Shown here: positions 26,649 through 34,624 of the stretch, piece by piece
Layout: each line of letters starts with the position of its first letter
Position numbering within the stretch: the stretch's first letter is position 1
Assembly (NCBI RefSeq): GCF_004362215.1
Contig: NZ_SNWR01000001.1
Location: forward strand, 7,050,001-7,114,000
Length of the DNA: 64,000 bases
Source: Paractinoplanes brasiliensis
GTDB taxonomy: Bacteria > Actinomycetota > Actinomycetes > Mycobacteriales > Micromonosporaceae
Direction of reading: 5' to 3'
The notes under the pieces: model-generated
What the model saw: the letters and a program-made list of their open reading frames with translations, nothing else
Told to the model about the DNA's origin: nothing
Database searches by the model: none
Program-made: the position numbers and the translations under genes

Positions 26649-27373
26649 CCACCCTCGCCGTCGAGGAGCTCGACGACCGTCTGGTGGTGACGTTGCGCCG
26701 GCCCGAGGCCCGCAACGCCATCAATGCGGCCATGGTCGGCGAGCTGCACGATGTATGCGCGGCCCTCGAGGAAAAACCCCGCCTGCTGCTGATCACCGGT
26801 GACGGGGGCACGTTCGCCGCGGGGGCAGACATCGGCGAGCTGCGTGACCGCGGGCGCGACCAGGCTCTGCAGGGCATCAACCGAGCGGTGTTCGACCGGG
26901 TGGCCAAGCTCCCGCTGCCGACCGTGGCCGCCGTCGACGGCTATGCGCTGGGCGGCGGCGCCGAGTTGGCGTACGCGTGCGACGTGCGCCTGGCCTCGCC
27001 CACCGCGGTGTTCGGCAACCCCGAGCCGGGGCTGGGCATCCTCGCTGCGGCCGGCGCGTCCTGGCGGCTGCGTGAGCTGGTCGGCGCCTCGGTCGCCAAG
27101 CAGGTGCTGCTCGCGGGCCGGCGGATCGACGCCGACGCGGCGCTGCGGTTCGGGCTGGTGGCCGAGGTGGTTCCGGCAGGGGAACTACTCGGGCGGGCTC
27201 ACGAGCTGCTCGATCGGATGGCACGCTCGGGCGCGCTGGCGCTGCGCCTGACGAAACTGGTCGCTGACGGCGGCGGCCATCCGCTGACCGACGACCTGGC
27301 CCAGGCCATCCTCTTCGAGTCCGACGAGAAACGCGTGCGCATGGATGCCTTCCTCGCCGGGGGCCGCTCATGA
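26645..27373 (+). CDS. Enoyl-CoA hydratase/isomerase (PaaF/PaaG role)
   Basis: 242 aa crotonase. The oxyanion-hole segments are [12 protein letters not shown] and [19 protein letters not shown], and the first catalytic Glu is in [11 protein letters not shown]. The position of the second crotonase Glu appears to be Gln (VAKQVLLAG), so activity could be isomerase-like or reduced; this rests on a by-eye alignment. It is the only crotonase in the operon, so assignment to PaaF or PaaG is open. GTG overlaps the paaJ stop; the stop overlaps a mini-ORF. Confidence 0.82.
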   Translation: MTTLAVEELDDRLVVTLRRPEARNAINAAMVGELHDVCAALEEKPRLLLITGDGGTFAAGADIGELRDRGRDQALQGINRAVFDRVAKLPLPTVAAVDGYALGGGAELAYACDVRLASPTAVFGNPEPGLGILAAAGASWRLRELVGASVAKQVLLAGRRIDADAALRFGLVAEVVPAGELLGRAHELLDRMARSGALALRLTKLVADGGGHPLTDDLAQAILFESDEKRVRMDAFLAGGRS

Positions 27374-27468
27374 TGCCGGCCGTGCCCGAGCTGGGCGTCT
27401 CCCTGCCGGAGGGCTGGCTGCTCGCCGTGCCGGAGCTGGGCGTCTCCCTGCCGGAGGGCTGGCTGTGA
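27370..27468 (+). CDS. Repeat-born mini-ORF A (32 codons)
   Basis: An ATG inside the crotonase stop opens 32 codons with two copies of VPELGVSLPEGWL. It ends in the GTGA of the next mini-ORF. It arose from the tandem duplication, and keeps ribosomes moving through the junction by stop/start overlap. Whether the peptide has any function is unknown; I would treat it as a coupling element. Confidence 0.4.
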   Translation: MMPAVPELGVSLPEGWLLAVPELGVSLPEGWL

Positions 27469-27518
27469 CGCCCCGCGTGCCCGAGCTGGGCGCCTTTCCT
27501 GCCGGGGGCCGGCCATGA
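27465..27518 (+). CDS. Repeat-born mini-ORF B (17 codons)
   Basis: GTG in the stop of mini-ORF A, encoding [17 protein letters not shown], with its TGA overlapping the ATG of paaH. Its first residues mirror the start of PaaH (MTPAVPKL), as expected from duplication of that start. Peptide function is not claimed. Confidence 0.4.
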   Translation: MTPRVPELGAFPAGGRP

Positions 27519-28378
27519 CGCCCGCCGTTCCGAAGCTGGTGGCCGTCGTCGGCGGCGGGCGGATGGGGGCCGGCATCGCGCAGGTCTTCGCCGTCGCCGG
27601 GTCGGCGGTGTGCCTGGTCGAACGTGACCCGGCGACCGCCGCGGCGGCCCGCGACAGGGTGGCCATGGGTCTGCGGCGAGCGGCGGAAAAGGGTGTGCTC
27701 GACGAGCCGTCCGACGCCGTGCTCGAGCGGCTGCGCCTGGTCGACGAGGTGGGCGGGCTCAGCGCCGACACCGACGTGGTGATCGAGGCCGTGCCCGAGG
27801 ACGCCGCACTCAAGATCCAGGTGCTGGCGGCGGCCGAGCGGGCGGTGGGGGAGCAGACGGTTCTCGCCAGCAACACCAGCTCGCTGTCGATCACCGGGCT
27901 GGCAGACGGGCTGCAGCGCCCGGAACGCTTCCTCGGCATGCACTTCTTCAACCCGGTCCCGGCCAGCAGGCTGGTCGAGATCGTGAGCAGCCCGTCGACC
28001 GCCGGGTCGGCTCGTGATGCGGCCCGTTCCTGGGTGGCGGCGCTGGGTAAGAGCGAGGTAGTGGTCCGCGACTCACCGGGCTTCGCTACCAGCCGGCTGG
28101 GGGTGCTGCTCGGCCTCGAGGCGATCCGCATGCTCGAGGAGGACGTAGCCGACGCCGCCTCGATCGACCGGGCGATGGAGCTGGGTTACCGGCATCCGAT
28201 GGGCCCGCTGCGCTCGACCGACCTGGTCGGCCTCGACGTGCGGCTGGCCATCGCCGAGCACCTGCACCGCGAGCTGGGGGAGCGGTTCGCCCCGCCGCGG
28301 CTGCTGCGCGACAAGGTGGCCCGCGGCGAACTGGGCCGCAAGACCGGGCAGGGCTTCTTCAGCTGGGAGGCGTCATGA
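27515..28378 (+). CDS. paaH: 3-hydroxyacyl-CoA dehydrogenase (3-hydroxyadipyl-CoA dehydrogenase)
   Basis: 287 aa, the length of single-function HBD-type enzymes. The NAD site is [17 protein letters not shown], the Ser/Asn pair is in [12 protein letters not shown], the catalytic His in [18 protein letters not shown], and the C-terminal domain has [11 protein letters not shown] and [11 protein letters not shown]. It oxidises 3-hydroxyadipyl-CoA in phenylacetate breakdown. The ATG overlaps mini-ORF B; the stop overlaps paaA. Confidence 0.92.
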   Translation: MTPAVPKLVAVVGGGRMGAGIAQVFAVAGSAVCLVERDPATAAAARDRVAMGLRRAAEKGVLDEPSDAVLERLRLVDEVGGLSADTDVVIEAVPEDAALKIQVLAAAERAVGEQTVLASNTSSLSITGLADGLQRPERFLGMHFFNPVPASRLVEIVSSPSTAGSARDAARSWVAALGKSEVVVRDSPGFATSRLGVLLGLEAIRMLEEDVADAASIDRAMELGYRHPMGPLRSTDLVGLDVRLAIAEHLHRELGERFAPPRLLRDKVARGELGRKTGQGFFSWEAS

Positions 28379-29616
28379 GCGACCATGTCCCCGACGGCAC
28401 GGGCACGGCGGCCGTCAGCGCGACGCCCGCTGCCGGGGAGCGGGTTCCCGCCGGCCCGGCCGGGCAGGATCGGCGGGTTTCGGCTGGTTCGGCCGGGCAG
28501 GATCGGCGGGTTTCCGTCGACTCGGCTGGGCAGGATCGGCGGGTTTCCGTCGACTCGGCTGGGCAGGATCGGCGGGTTTCCGTCGACTCGGCTGGGCAGG
28601 ATCGGCGGGTTTCCGTCGACTCGGCCGGGCCGGATCGGCAGGTCACCGACGACCCGGTCGAGAGCGGCCAGCGGGTTTTCGACGAGACGATTGCCAAGGA
28701 TCAGCGGGTCGAGCCGCGTGACTGGATGCCCGAGGGGTATCGCAAGACCATGATCCGGCAGATCGCGCAGCACGCGCACTCCGAGATCATCGGCATGCAG
28801 CCCGAGGGCGCCTGGATCACCCGCGCGCCGTCGTTGCGGCGTAAGGCGATCCTGCTGGCCAAGGTGCAGGACGAGGCCGGCCACGGTCTCTACCTGTATT
28901 CGGCGGCCGAGACGCTGGGCGCCGACCGGGGCGACCTCACCCGCCGGCTCATCGAGGGGCGGCAGAAGTACTCGTCGATCTTCAACTATCCGACGCTGAC
29001 GTTCGCCGACGTCGGGGTGATCGGATGGCTGGTCGACGGGGCCGCGATCTGCAATCAGGTGCCGCTGTGCCGCAGCTCGTACGGGCCGTACGCGCGGGCG
29101 ATGATCCGGATCTGCAAGGAGGAGTCGTTCCATCAGCGCCAGGGTTACGAGCTGCTGATGACGATGATGCGCGGCACGCCGGAGCAGCGCGAGATGGTGC
29201 AGGACGCGGTGAACCGCTGGTGGTGGCCGTCGCTGATGATGTTCGGCCCGCCCGACGGTGAATCGCCGAACACGGCCCGGTCGATGGCCTGGAAGATCAA
29301 GCGGCACACCAACGACGAGCTGCGGCAGCGGTTCGTCGACATGAGCGTGCCGCAGGCCGAGGCGCTCGGGGTCCGGCTGCCCGACGACGACCTGCGGTGG
29401 AACCCCGTACGCGAGCACTACGACTTCGGCGAGATCGACTGGTCGGAGCTCAAGCGGGTGATCTCGGGCGACGGCCCGATGAACGCCGAGCGGATTGCGC
29501 ACCGGCGGCGGGCCGACGAGGAAGGGGCGTGGGTGCGGGAAGCGGCCGCCGCCCACGCGGCAAAGAGCCGGGCAGCCCTCGGGGAGCCGGCGGCGACGAC
29601 GGGAGCACGGGCATGA
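28375..29616 (+). CDS. paaA: Phenylacetyl-CoA epoxidase catalytic subunit with expanded N-terminal repeats
   Basis: 413 aa, about 80-100 longer than usual PaaA. The canonical protein starts near residue 102 ([18 protein letters not shown]). The ferritin-like di-iron ligands are in [13 protein letters not shown] (E..H) and [14 protein letters not shown] (EExxH). PaaA epoxidises the ring of phenylacetyl-CoA together with PaaB, C and E. Residues 26-100 are near-perfect 11-residue repeats of the type [11 protein letters not shown]; the native segment [11 protein letters not shown] fits the same pattern. The ATG overlaps the paaH stop. Confidence 0.92.
   Translation: MSDHVPDGTGTAAVSATPAAGERVPAGPAGQDRRVSAGSAGQDRRVSVDSAGQDRRVSVDSAGQDRRVSVDSAGQDRRVSVDSAGPDRQVTDDPVESGQRVFDETIAKDQRVEPRDWMPEGYRKTMIRQIAQHAHSEIIGMQPEGAWITRAPSLRRKAILLAKVQDEAGHGLYLYSAAETLGADRGDLTRRLIEGRQKYSSIFNYPTLTFADVGVIGWLVDGAAICNQVPLCRSSYGPYARAMIRICKEESFHQRQGYELLMTMMRGTPEQREMVQDAVNRWWWPSLMMFGPPDGESPNTARSMAWKIKRHTNDELRQRFVDMSVPQAEALGVRLPDDDLRWNPVREHYDFGEIDWSELKRVISGDGPMNAERIAHRRRADEEGAWVREAAAAHAAKSRAALGEPAATTGARA
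28450..28707 (+). repeat. 33-bp in-frame tandem repeat in paaA
   Basis: About six strong copies and two degenerate ones of a 33-bp unit (GGGCAGGATCGGCGGGTTTC and flanks), keeping frame. The middle copies are identical over long stretches, which points to recent expansion by slippage or unequal exchange. Confidence 0.9.
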
Positions 29617-29909
29617 GCGGCGAGATCCGGCACGAGTGGCCGCTGTTCGAGGTGTTCGTGCGGGCCAAGCGCGGCCTCAACCACGTGCACGTCGGGTCGC
29701 TGCGGGCGGCCGACCACGAGATGGCGCTGCACCACGCGCGTGACCTCTACACCCGGCGGAACGAGGGCGTGAGCATCTGGGTGGTGCGATCCGACGACGT
29801 GGTGGCCTCCGGCCCGGACGAGAAGGATGCGTTCTTCGCGCCCAGCGGCGACAAGGTCTACCGCCACCCCACGTATTACTCCATCCCCGACTCCGTGCCG
29901 CACATCTGA
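29613..29909 (+). CDS. paaB: Phenylacetyl-CoA epoxidase subunit PaaB
   Basis: 98 aa. [28 protein letters not shown] and [21 protein letters not shown] are classic for PaaB, a small subunit that bridges PaaAC units in the multicomponent monooxygenase. Length is normal. Start and previous stop overlap (ATGA). paaC begins 7 bp downstream. Confidence 0.95.
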   Translation: MSGEIRHEWPLFEVFVRAKRGLNHVHVGSLRAADHEMALHHARDLYTRRNEGVSIWVVRSDDVVASGPDEKDAFFAPSGDKVYRHPTYYSIPDSVPHI

Positions 29910-29916
29910 GGCCGCC

Positions 29917-30828
29917 ATGTCCTTCGACGACGCCTATCAGGCTCTGACCGACCACGACGACGACGCGCGCTGGGCGTACGGGACGGGGTTCTCCGACCCG
30001 CTCGCCGGGGTGCCGACCGCCCTGCCCGAGGGAGTGGACGCCGGCGACCTGGCCGCGTACTGCCTGATGATCGGCGACGATGCGCTGGTCATGTCGCACC
30101 GGCTGCAGCAGTGGGTGACCCGCGCCCCCGAGCTGGAGGACGAGATGGCGATCGCGAACATCGCGCTCGACCTGCTCGGCCAGGCCCGGCTGCTCCTGAC
30201 CCGCGCGGGCGAGGCCGAGAACAGCGGGCGCGACGAGGACGCCCTGGCCTACCTGCGTGACCCGGAGGACTTCCGCAACGTCCGGCTCGTCGAGCGCGTC
30301 GACGCCGACTTCGCGCAGCTGGTCGTCCGGCTGCTTGTGTTCGCGACGTGGCGGCTGGCCCTGCTCGACCGGATGGCCGCGAGCCGCGACCCGGTGCTGG
30401 CGGCCATCGGCGCCAAGGGCGTCAAGGAGGTCGCCTACCACCGGGACTACGCGGCCGGCTGGGTCGTGCGCCTCGGCGACGGCACCGAGCTCTCGCACCG
30501 GCGCGTGCAGGACGCTGTCGATCATGTGTGGCCGCTGACGGGCGAGCTGTTCGTGCCGCACGAGGTCGAGCTGCGCCTGGCCGCCTCGGGGGTGGCCGTC
30601 GATCCCTCCTCGTTGCGCGAGGAGTGCGACGCCGTGTTCGCCGAGGTCCTGCGGGTGGCCACGCTGCGTCGCCCGGAATCGCCACCGCTCGAGGCGGCCC
30701 GGAGCGGCGACGGCGATCAGTCGCGTGCCGGCGGGCGTGGTCGTGACGGTGTGCACGGCGAGGAACTGACCGAGATCCTGAACGAGATGCAGGGTCTGGC
30801 CCGCGCGACCCAGGGCGGTGTGTGGTGA
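29917..30828 (+). CDS. paaC: Phenylacetyl-CoA epoxidase structural subunit PaaC
   Basis: 303 aa, ferritin-like. DDALVMSHRLQQWVTRAPELEDEMAIANI and HRDYAAGWVVRLGDGTELSHRRVQ are typical. PaaC pairs with PaaA as the non-catalytic scaffold. A low-complexity Gly/Arg/Asp insert (about 265-280, DGDQSRAGGRGRDG) is not usual. The stop overlaps paaD (GTGA). Confidence 0.93.
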   Translation: MSFDDAYQALTDHDDDARWAYGTGFSDPLAGVPTALPEGVDAGDLAAYCLMIGDDALVMSHRLQQWVTRAPELEDEMAIANIALDLLGQARLLLTRAGEAENSGRDEDALAYLRDPEDFRNVRLVERVDADFAQLVVRLLVFATWRLALLDRMAASRDPVLAAIGAKGVKEVAYHRDYAAGWVVRLGDGTELSHRRVQDAVDHVWPLTGELFVPHEVELRLAASGVAVDPSSLREECDAVFAEVLRVATLRRPESPPLEAARSGDGDQSRAGGRGRDGVHGEELTEILNEMQGLARATQGGVW

Positions 30829-31316
30829 CCACCGCGGCCGAGGTGGCGGCCACGGTCACCGATCCCGAACTGCCGTTCCTGACGCTGGCCGACCTCGGGA
30901 TCCTGCGGGACGTGCGGGAGACCGACGACGGGGTCGAGGTCACCATAACGCCGACGTACTCGGGTTGCCCGGCGATGGGGGCGATCGAGACCGACCTGCG
31001 GCGCGCGCTGCACCGGGCCGGATACGAGCGCGCCCGGGTGCGGACGTCGCTCGCCCCGGCCTGGACGACCGACTGGATCTCGGACGAGGGCAAGGCCAAG
31101 CTCGCCGCGGCCGGAATAGCCCCGCCCGGGCCCGCTCCGCAACGCCGGCAGGGACCCGTGCCGCTCACCCTCGGCATCCGGGACGACCGGGTCGCCTGCC
31201 CCCGCTGCGGCGCCGGGAACACCGAGCGCCTTGCCGCATTCGGTGCGACCGCCTGCCGCGAGCTGCGCCGATGCCTCTCCTGCCGGGAGCCCTTCGAGCA
31301 CGTGAAGGAGATCTGA
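30825..31316 (+). CDS. paaD: PaaD, Fe-S assembly factor for the epoxidase
   Basis: 163 aa. The N-terminal MIP18/DUF59 domain has VTDPELPFLTLADLGILRDV and TPTYSGCPAM with the reactive Cys. The C-terminus is a zinc ribbon (VACPRCGAGNTE ... CLSCREPFEHVKEI). PaaD is thought to insert iron or Fe-S into PaaE/PaaA. GTG at 30825 overlaps the paaC stop; another GTG is three bases upstream. Confidence 0.93.
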   Translation: MTTAAEVAATVTDPELPFLTLADLGILRDVRETDDGVEVTITPTYSGCPAMGAIETDLRRALHRAGYERARVRTSLAPAWTTDWISDEGKAKLAAAGIAPPGPAPQRRQGPVPLTLGIRDDRVACPRCGAGNTERLAAFGATACRELRRCLSCREPFEHVKEI

Positions 31317-31317
31317 C

Positions 31318-32364
31318 GTGCGCGCCTTCCACGCCCTCCGGGTGGCCGAGGTCGAACGGCTCTGCCCCGACGCCGTCGCCGTGACCTTCGACGTCCCCGA
31401 CGACCTGGCGGGCGTGTACGCGTTCCGGCCCGGCCAGTCGCTGACCGTTCGTCGGCCCGGCGACGACCGCGACGAACGACGGTCCTACTCGATCTGCGCC
31501 CCGGCCGGCGCCCGCCCGCGGATCGGCGTGCGGGAAGTGCCCGGGGGTCTTGTCTCCGGCTGGCTCGTGCATGACGTACGGGTCGGCGACACGGTCGAGG
31601 TGGCCCCGCCCTCCGGCACGTTCACGCCCGACATCGAGGCCGGCGGCAGGCACGTGATGATCGCCGCCGGGTCGGGGATCACGCCGGTGCTCTCGATCGC
31701 GGTCTCGCTGCTGCGCAACCCGGCCGCGCAGGTCGCTGTCCTTTACGGCAACCGGCGCGCCGACACGGTCATGTTCGCGGAGGAACTGGCCGACCTGAAG
31801 GACAGGCACCCGTCGCGGGTCGAGCTCGTGCACCTGCTCTCCCGCGAGGCGCGCGAGGTCGACCTGCTCAGCGGCCGGCTCGACGGGCCGAAACTGCGGT
31901 CGCTGCTTCCGGTGCTGTTCGACGTCCCCGCTGTCGACCATTGGTGGCTGTGCGGCCCGTACGGGATGGTCGTCGACGCCACCGAGGTGCTGGGCGAGGC
32001 CGGGGTCGCGCCGGAACGGATCCACCGGGAGCTCTTCTGGGTCGACGAGGCGCCACCTGAGCCCGTACGGGATGATCTGCGGCTCGAGGGAAGCGAAGTG
32101 ACCGTGCAGTTGGACGGCCGCTCGACGACGGTGACGATCGCCAAGAGCGACACCGTGCTCGAGGGCGCGCAGCGCAGCCGGCCCGACCTGCCGTTCGCGT
32201 GCAAGGGCGGGGTGTGCGGCACGTGCCGGGCGAGGGTGGTCGAGGGCGAGGTGGTCATGCGGCGCAACTTCGCTCTGGAGAAAGCCGAGGTCGACGCCGG
32301 TTTCGTGCTGACCTGCCAAGCCACGCCGGTCACCGACAAGGTCATAGTCAGCTTCGACGACTGA
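31318..32364 (+). CDS. paaE: Phenylacetyl-CoA epoxidase reductase subunit PaaE
   Basis: 348 aa. The ferredoxin-NADP reductase part has the FAD motif RRSYSICAP and the NAD(P) motif AAGSGITPVLSI; the C-terminal plant-type ferredoxin has CKGGVCGTCRARV and the last Cys in VLTCQATP. It passes electrons from NADPH to the PaaA di-iron centre. It ends the operon; no paaK ligase, paaI thioesterase or separate ring hydrolase follows. Confidence 0.94.
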   Translation: MRAFHALRVAEVERLCPDAVAVTFDVPDDLAGVYAFRPGQSLTVRRPGDDRDERRSYSICAPAGARPRIGVREVPGGLVSGWLVHDVRVGDTVEVAPPSGTFTPDIEAGGRHVMIAAGSGITPVLSIAVSLLRNPAAQVAVLYGNRRADTVMFAEELADLKDRHPSRVELVHLLSREAREVDLLSGRLDGPKLRSLLPVLFDVPAVDHWWLCGPYGMVVDATEVLGEAGVAPERIHRELFWVDEAPPEPVRDDLRLEGSEVTVQLDGRSTTVTIAKSDTVLEGAQRSRPDLPFACKGGVCGTCRARVVEGEVVMRRNFALEKAEVDAGFVLTCQATPVTDKVIVSFDD

Positions 32365-32398
32365 GACCAGCCGGCACGGGCTCGGCGGGCGGTGGGGC

Positions 32399-33106
32399 TC
32401 AGCGGAGGACCTGGGTGATGCCTTCGCGGGCGATGCGGTCGTCCAAAAGGGAGGCGTCGAGGTGGGCGCAGAGCACGATGGAGGCGCCGACCGAGAGCGG
32501 GCCCAGCAGCCAGATCAGCGGCTGCTCCTGCTCGGCGGTGTCGATCAGCACCCGGTCGCCCGAGCGGATGCCGTTGCGCTCGGCGACCGCGGCGGCGGTC
32601 TGCGCGTACTCCCGGTACGTCGTGCCGTCGGCCACGGCGGGCAGATGCTCCTGGAACTCGTGCCGCGGCGGGTGCACCCCCAGGTAGGGACGCAGCGAGC
32701 TGGTGTAGTCCCGATAACCCGGGGGCACGTCACCGGTCGCTTCGCCGTGCGGGGCCAGGCCGAGCACGAACTGATGCCGGCCGTCGGGCACCTCGTCGAG
32801 CCAGTTGCCGACGCGGCGCCGTTCCACGAACGTGACGTCGAGAGGGTCACCCGCCGGAGTGAGGCCGGCGGTCGCCCAGCCCCGGATCGACAGTCTCATC
32901 CCGGCAGACCACGCCCCGAGCAGCACGGCCGCGGTCTGCCAGTGCGGCGGCAGCAACACCGCCGCGGTGTCGCCCGGACCGAGCCCGCAACCCTCCGTGA
33001 GCAGCGCGGACGTCGCCGCCGTCCAGGCGCCGAGCTCACCGGGAGTGAGGCCGAAACGCTCACCGGTTCGATCGTCGTAGTAGGTGAGGAGGTCGCCGGA
33101 CGTCAC
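32399..33106 (-). CDS. TIGR03089-type actinobacterial protein (truncated AMP-ligase N-lobe)
   Basis: 235 aa. The sequence DLLTYYDDRTGERFGLTPGEL, AAVLLPPHWQTAAVLLGAW and the C-terminal GDRVLIDTAEQEQPLIWLL fit the small family of AMP-binding-like proteins without the C-terminal lobe of acyl-CoA ligases. The catalytic role is unknown. GTG start at 33106. It lies 34 bp from the paaE stop in convergent orientation and need not belong to the pathway. Confidence 0.8.
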   Translation of the reverse strand: MTSGDLLTYYDDRTGERFGLTPGELGAWTAATSALLTEGCGLGPGDTAAVLLPPHWQTAAVLLGAWSAGMRLSIRGWATAGLTPAGDPLDVTFVERRRVGNWLDEVPDGRHQFVLGLAPHGEATGDVPPGYRDYTSSLRPYLGVHPPRHEFQEHLPAVADGTTYREYAQTAAAVAERNGIRSGDRVLIDTAEQEQPLIWLLGPLSVGASIVLCAHLDASLLDDRIAREGITQVLR

Positions 33107-33115
33107 CGGCTCAGG

Positions 33116-33385
33116 CTACGCCGCCGTACGAAGACGTTGCTGCGTGGCGTAACGCGACAGCAGGTGCACCGTGCGCGGGCCGGCGACACCGTCCTCGACG
33201 AGACCGGTGCGAGCCTGGAAGAGGCGTACGGTCCTGGTCAGCTCCTCATCGGTGTCGCCGGGCACCATGCCCAGCTCGGCGAAGAGCTCACGGACGCACT
33301 CGGGGTCGGGCGGCGGGGGAGCGTTCCAGCCGATCACGCCGCCGACCGCGGTGCCGACCACTGAGAGCAGACCTCGTGCGGACAT
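33116..33385 (-). CDS. Small protein with peptidoglycan-binding (PGB_1-like) domain
   Basis: 89 aa. After a short hydrophobic N-terminus (LLSVVGTAVGGVIGW) comes a three-helix domain with LTRTVRLFQARTGLVEDGVAGPRTVHLLSRY, close to the pattern FQxxxGLxxDGxxGPxT. The start at 33385 follows GGAGG by 7 bases. It is 9 bp before the TIGR03089 gene and may share its transcript. Signal or anchor is uncertain. Confidence 0.75.
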   Translation of the reverse strand: MSARGLLSVVGTAVGGVIGWNAPPPPDPECVRELFAELGMVPGDTDEELTRTVRLFQARTGLVEDGVAGPRTVHLLSRYATQQRLRTAA

Positions 33386-33644
33386 CTCGTGCCTCCTGCT
33401 GGTCGTTGGGGTGTCTCCAGCATCCGGCGGCGGCCCGGGCGCGACATCGGACCGGCGTCCCGGAACCCGGGTCCCCGCTCCGACTTTCGGCTGACCCCGC
33501 AGTGTGGCCCAGGTCAGGTGCGCGGGGACGGGACCGTACGTCAAGGCCGCCGCCGCGCGCTTGGCAGGTCAGGCCCGCGCGGGCACAGGGCGTACAGGGA
33601 ACCCACAGACGACTCACCGGTTGCCGACAAGGTGCGGGGTCACT

Positions 33645-33662
33645 GTTGGCTCATCAGCCAAC
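33645..33662. promoter_or_regulatory. Palindrome just upstream of the S1C protease gene
   Basis: A 7-bp inverted repeat GTTGGCT/AGCCAAC with centre CATC, ending 16 bases before the protease ATG. It lies where an operator or a leader hairpin would control translation or initiation. The rest of the gap 33386-33678 shows nothing else that I can support. Confidence 0.45.
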
Positions 33663-33678
33663 GAAGCGAGGCGTCGCC

Positions 33679-34563
33679 ATGACCGACCTGATGACCCGGC
33701 CCCACCACACCCGCGACGACCACGGGACACTTCCTCCGCCGCCCGGCCCTCCGTTCGTACCTTCGGAACCGGCGTCACCAGGTGACCGCCGGTGGCCGCG
33801 CCGGTTGGCCGGTGGGGCCGCCGTGCTCGCGTTGATCGCCGCCGGCGGCACCGCCGGGGGAGTGGCCGCCGAGCGCTACCTGACCGACTCCCGCAGCACC
33901 AGCACCAGCACCGCAACCGCCCCTGCCACCATCACCGAGGGCGACGACCTGGCCGCCATCGTCAAGCAGGTGCAGCCCAGCGTGGTGACCGTGCTCGTCG
34001 ACGGCGCCCGCTCGTCATCGCTCGGCTCCGGGGTCGTGATCAGCTCGGACGGGCTGGTGCTGACCAACAACCACGTCGTCGCGAGCGACGGAACGGTGAG
34101 CGTACGGCTGTCGACCGGTCAGACCGTGCCGGCCCGGGTCGTCGCCACCGACACCACCCACGACCTGGCCCTGGTGCAGGCGACCGGGGTGTCCGGCCTG
34201 ACCCCGGTCACGTTCGGCACCGACGACAGCGTCGCCGTGGGTGACACCGTGCTGGCCTTCGGCGCGCCGCTGGGCCTCGAGAACACGGTCACCTCGGGCA
34301 TCGTGTCCGCGGTCGGCCGCAGCATCGACACGGCCACCAGTGCCGGCAGCGAGCAGCTGAGCGGCCTGCTGCAGACCGACGCCCCGATCAACGAGGGCAA
34401 CTCGGGCGGCGCGCTGGTCGACCTGTCCGGGCATGTGATCGGCATCAATGTGGCCATCGCCACGGCGAGCGACTCCTCGACGGGCAGCATCGGGGTCGGC
34501 TTCGCCATCCCGGCCGACACCGTCGCCGCGGCCGTCAAGCAGATGCGGTCCCAGATCAACTGA
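33679..34563 (+). CDS. Membrane-anchored S1C (HtrA/trypsin-like) serine protease without PDZ
   Basis: 294 aa. The N-terminus is cytoplasmic and Pro-rich, then one helix (LAGGAAVLALIAAGGTAGGVAA), a Thr/Ser-rich stretch, and a trypsin-like domain facing outside. The triad is visible: His in LTNNHVVASDG, Asp in TTHDLALVQ and Ser in EGNSGGALVDL. No PDZ domain follows, so it is shorter than PepD/HtrA. It likely degrades or senses damaged surface proteins. No strong ribosome site is visible before the ATG. Confidence 0.88.
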   Translation: MTDLMTRPHHTRDDHGTLPPPPGPPFVPSEPASPGDRRWPRRLAGGAAVLALIAAGGTAGGVAAERYLTDSRSTSTSTATAPATITEGDDLAAIVKQVQPSVVTVLVDGARSSSLGSGVVISSDGLVLTNNHVVASDGTVSVRLSTGQTVPARVVATDTTHDLALVQATGVSGLTPVTFGTDDSVAVGDTVLAFGAPLGLENTVTSGIVSAVGRSIDTATSAGSEQLSGLLQTDAPINEGNSGGALVDLSGHVIGINVAIATASDSSTGSIGVGFAIPADTVAAAVKQMRSQIN

Positions 34564-34585
34564 CGGACGGAAGTCTGGCCGTCCG
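34564..34585 (+). terminator. Terminator-like hairpin after the protease gene
   Basis: CGGACGG (34564-34570) and CCGTCCG (34579-34585) form a 7-bp stem immediately after the TGA. No U-run follows, and the next gene begins 40 bp further on. Confidence 0.5.
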
Positions 34586-34624
34586 GGGCTGCCGGGCGGG
34601 GTGCGGGGCCCGTACGGTGCGCTG

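Larger units (their letters stand above)
27348..27545 (+). repeat. Four imperfect tandem copies of the crotonase/paaH junction
   Basis: Units of about 50, 45 and 51 bp begin near 27351, 27401, 27446 and 27497. Each has a GCCGGRGG-type segment, then a start/stop codon cluster in three of the four (ATGATG, GTGACG, ATGACG), then GTGCCCGAGCTGGGCG or a variant. The first copy is the real end of the crotonase gene and the last is the real start of paaH, so the junction itself has been duplicated in tandem. Confidence 0.8.
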
